From Nonlabens sp. (GTDB taxonomy: Bacteria > Bacteroidota > Bacteroidia > Flavobacteriales > Flavobacteriaceae): 8,022 bases of DNA. A program made the translations under genes and the position numbers. Positions 8,002-8,022 of this stretch are shown here, in pieces. The notes beneath the pieces are model-generated. The model saw only the letters and a program-made list of their open reading frames with translations, had not been told where the DNA came from and made no database searches. Location: contig JANQTO010000032.1 in NCBI GenBank assembly GCA_030731685.1, positions 1 through 8,022 of the forward strand, in the 5' to 3' direction. The first letter of the stretch is position 1. The number at the start of each line of letters is the position of its first letter.

Positions 8002-8022
8002 ATGAGTAAAGCAGTAAAATTA
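8002..8022 (+). CDS. Start of an unidentified gene (3' end outside window)
   Basis: An ATG 39 bp after the AI-2E family gene opens a frame of seven codons, MSKAVKL, before the window ends. Spacing from the previous gene, the same strand, an A-rich upstream stretch (AACAAATAATAATAC) and a -7-like box support a real start. Seven residues are too few to name a product. Confidence 0.5.

Noticed and set aside
8002..8022. Naming the right-edge gene nqrA from its MSKAVKL start
   Set aside because: Some NqrA proteins begin in a similar way, but seven residues cannot support the assignment.

Overview
The window looks like ordinary chromosome from a marine-type member of the Flavobacteriaceae (Bacteroidota). 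The evidence is an AT-rich sequence, a GyrB and a CxxxCxxC-type QueE of Bacteroidota character, a DUF6588-like secreted protein, and genes without Shine-Dalgarno sequences. Several starts are preceded by the Bacteroidota -7 promoter element TAnnTTTG. The genus cannot be fixed from the sequence; a Dokdonia/Krokinobacter-like organism is a guess.

Left half, minus strand. Reading leftward there is queE (3692-3060; 7-carboxy-7-deazaguanine synthase of queuosine/preQ0 synthesis), then gyrB (2860-923; DNA gyrase subunit B), a clear intrinsic terminator (903-872), and the 5' part of a secreted DUF6588-like protein (776 to the window edge). queE and gyrB are 199 bp apart, and gyrB has its own promoter candidate.

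Right half, plus strand. A divergent 150-bp spacer (3693-3842) separates queE from a YjgR/DUF853 HerA-like ATPase (3843-5366). A small unrecognised lipoprotein (5437-5985) and an alpha/beta hydrolase (5995-6837) follow only 9 bp apart, so they are probably co-transcribed. Next comes an AI-2E/PerM-family multi-pass membrane protein (6922-7962), and then the first seven codons of another gene at the right edge.

The genes do not form one pathway. They are housekeeping functions (gyrase, tRNA modification) beside poorly characterised envelope and ATPase genes. I found no mobile element, CRISPR array, tRNA, rRNA, riboswitch, frameshift or pseudogene, and no convincing new multi-gene system. No gene-free stretch exceeds 200 bp. 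The points most worth a second look are a perfect 16-bp palindrome inside queE with a partial copy in the adjacent spacer, a possibly leaderless queE start, the recurrent -7 boxes close to start codons, and the hydrolase's AxSxG nucleophile elbow with a His/Cys cluster.
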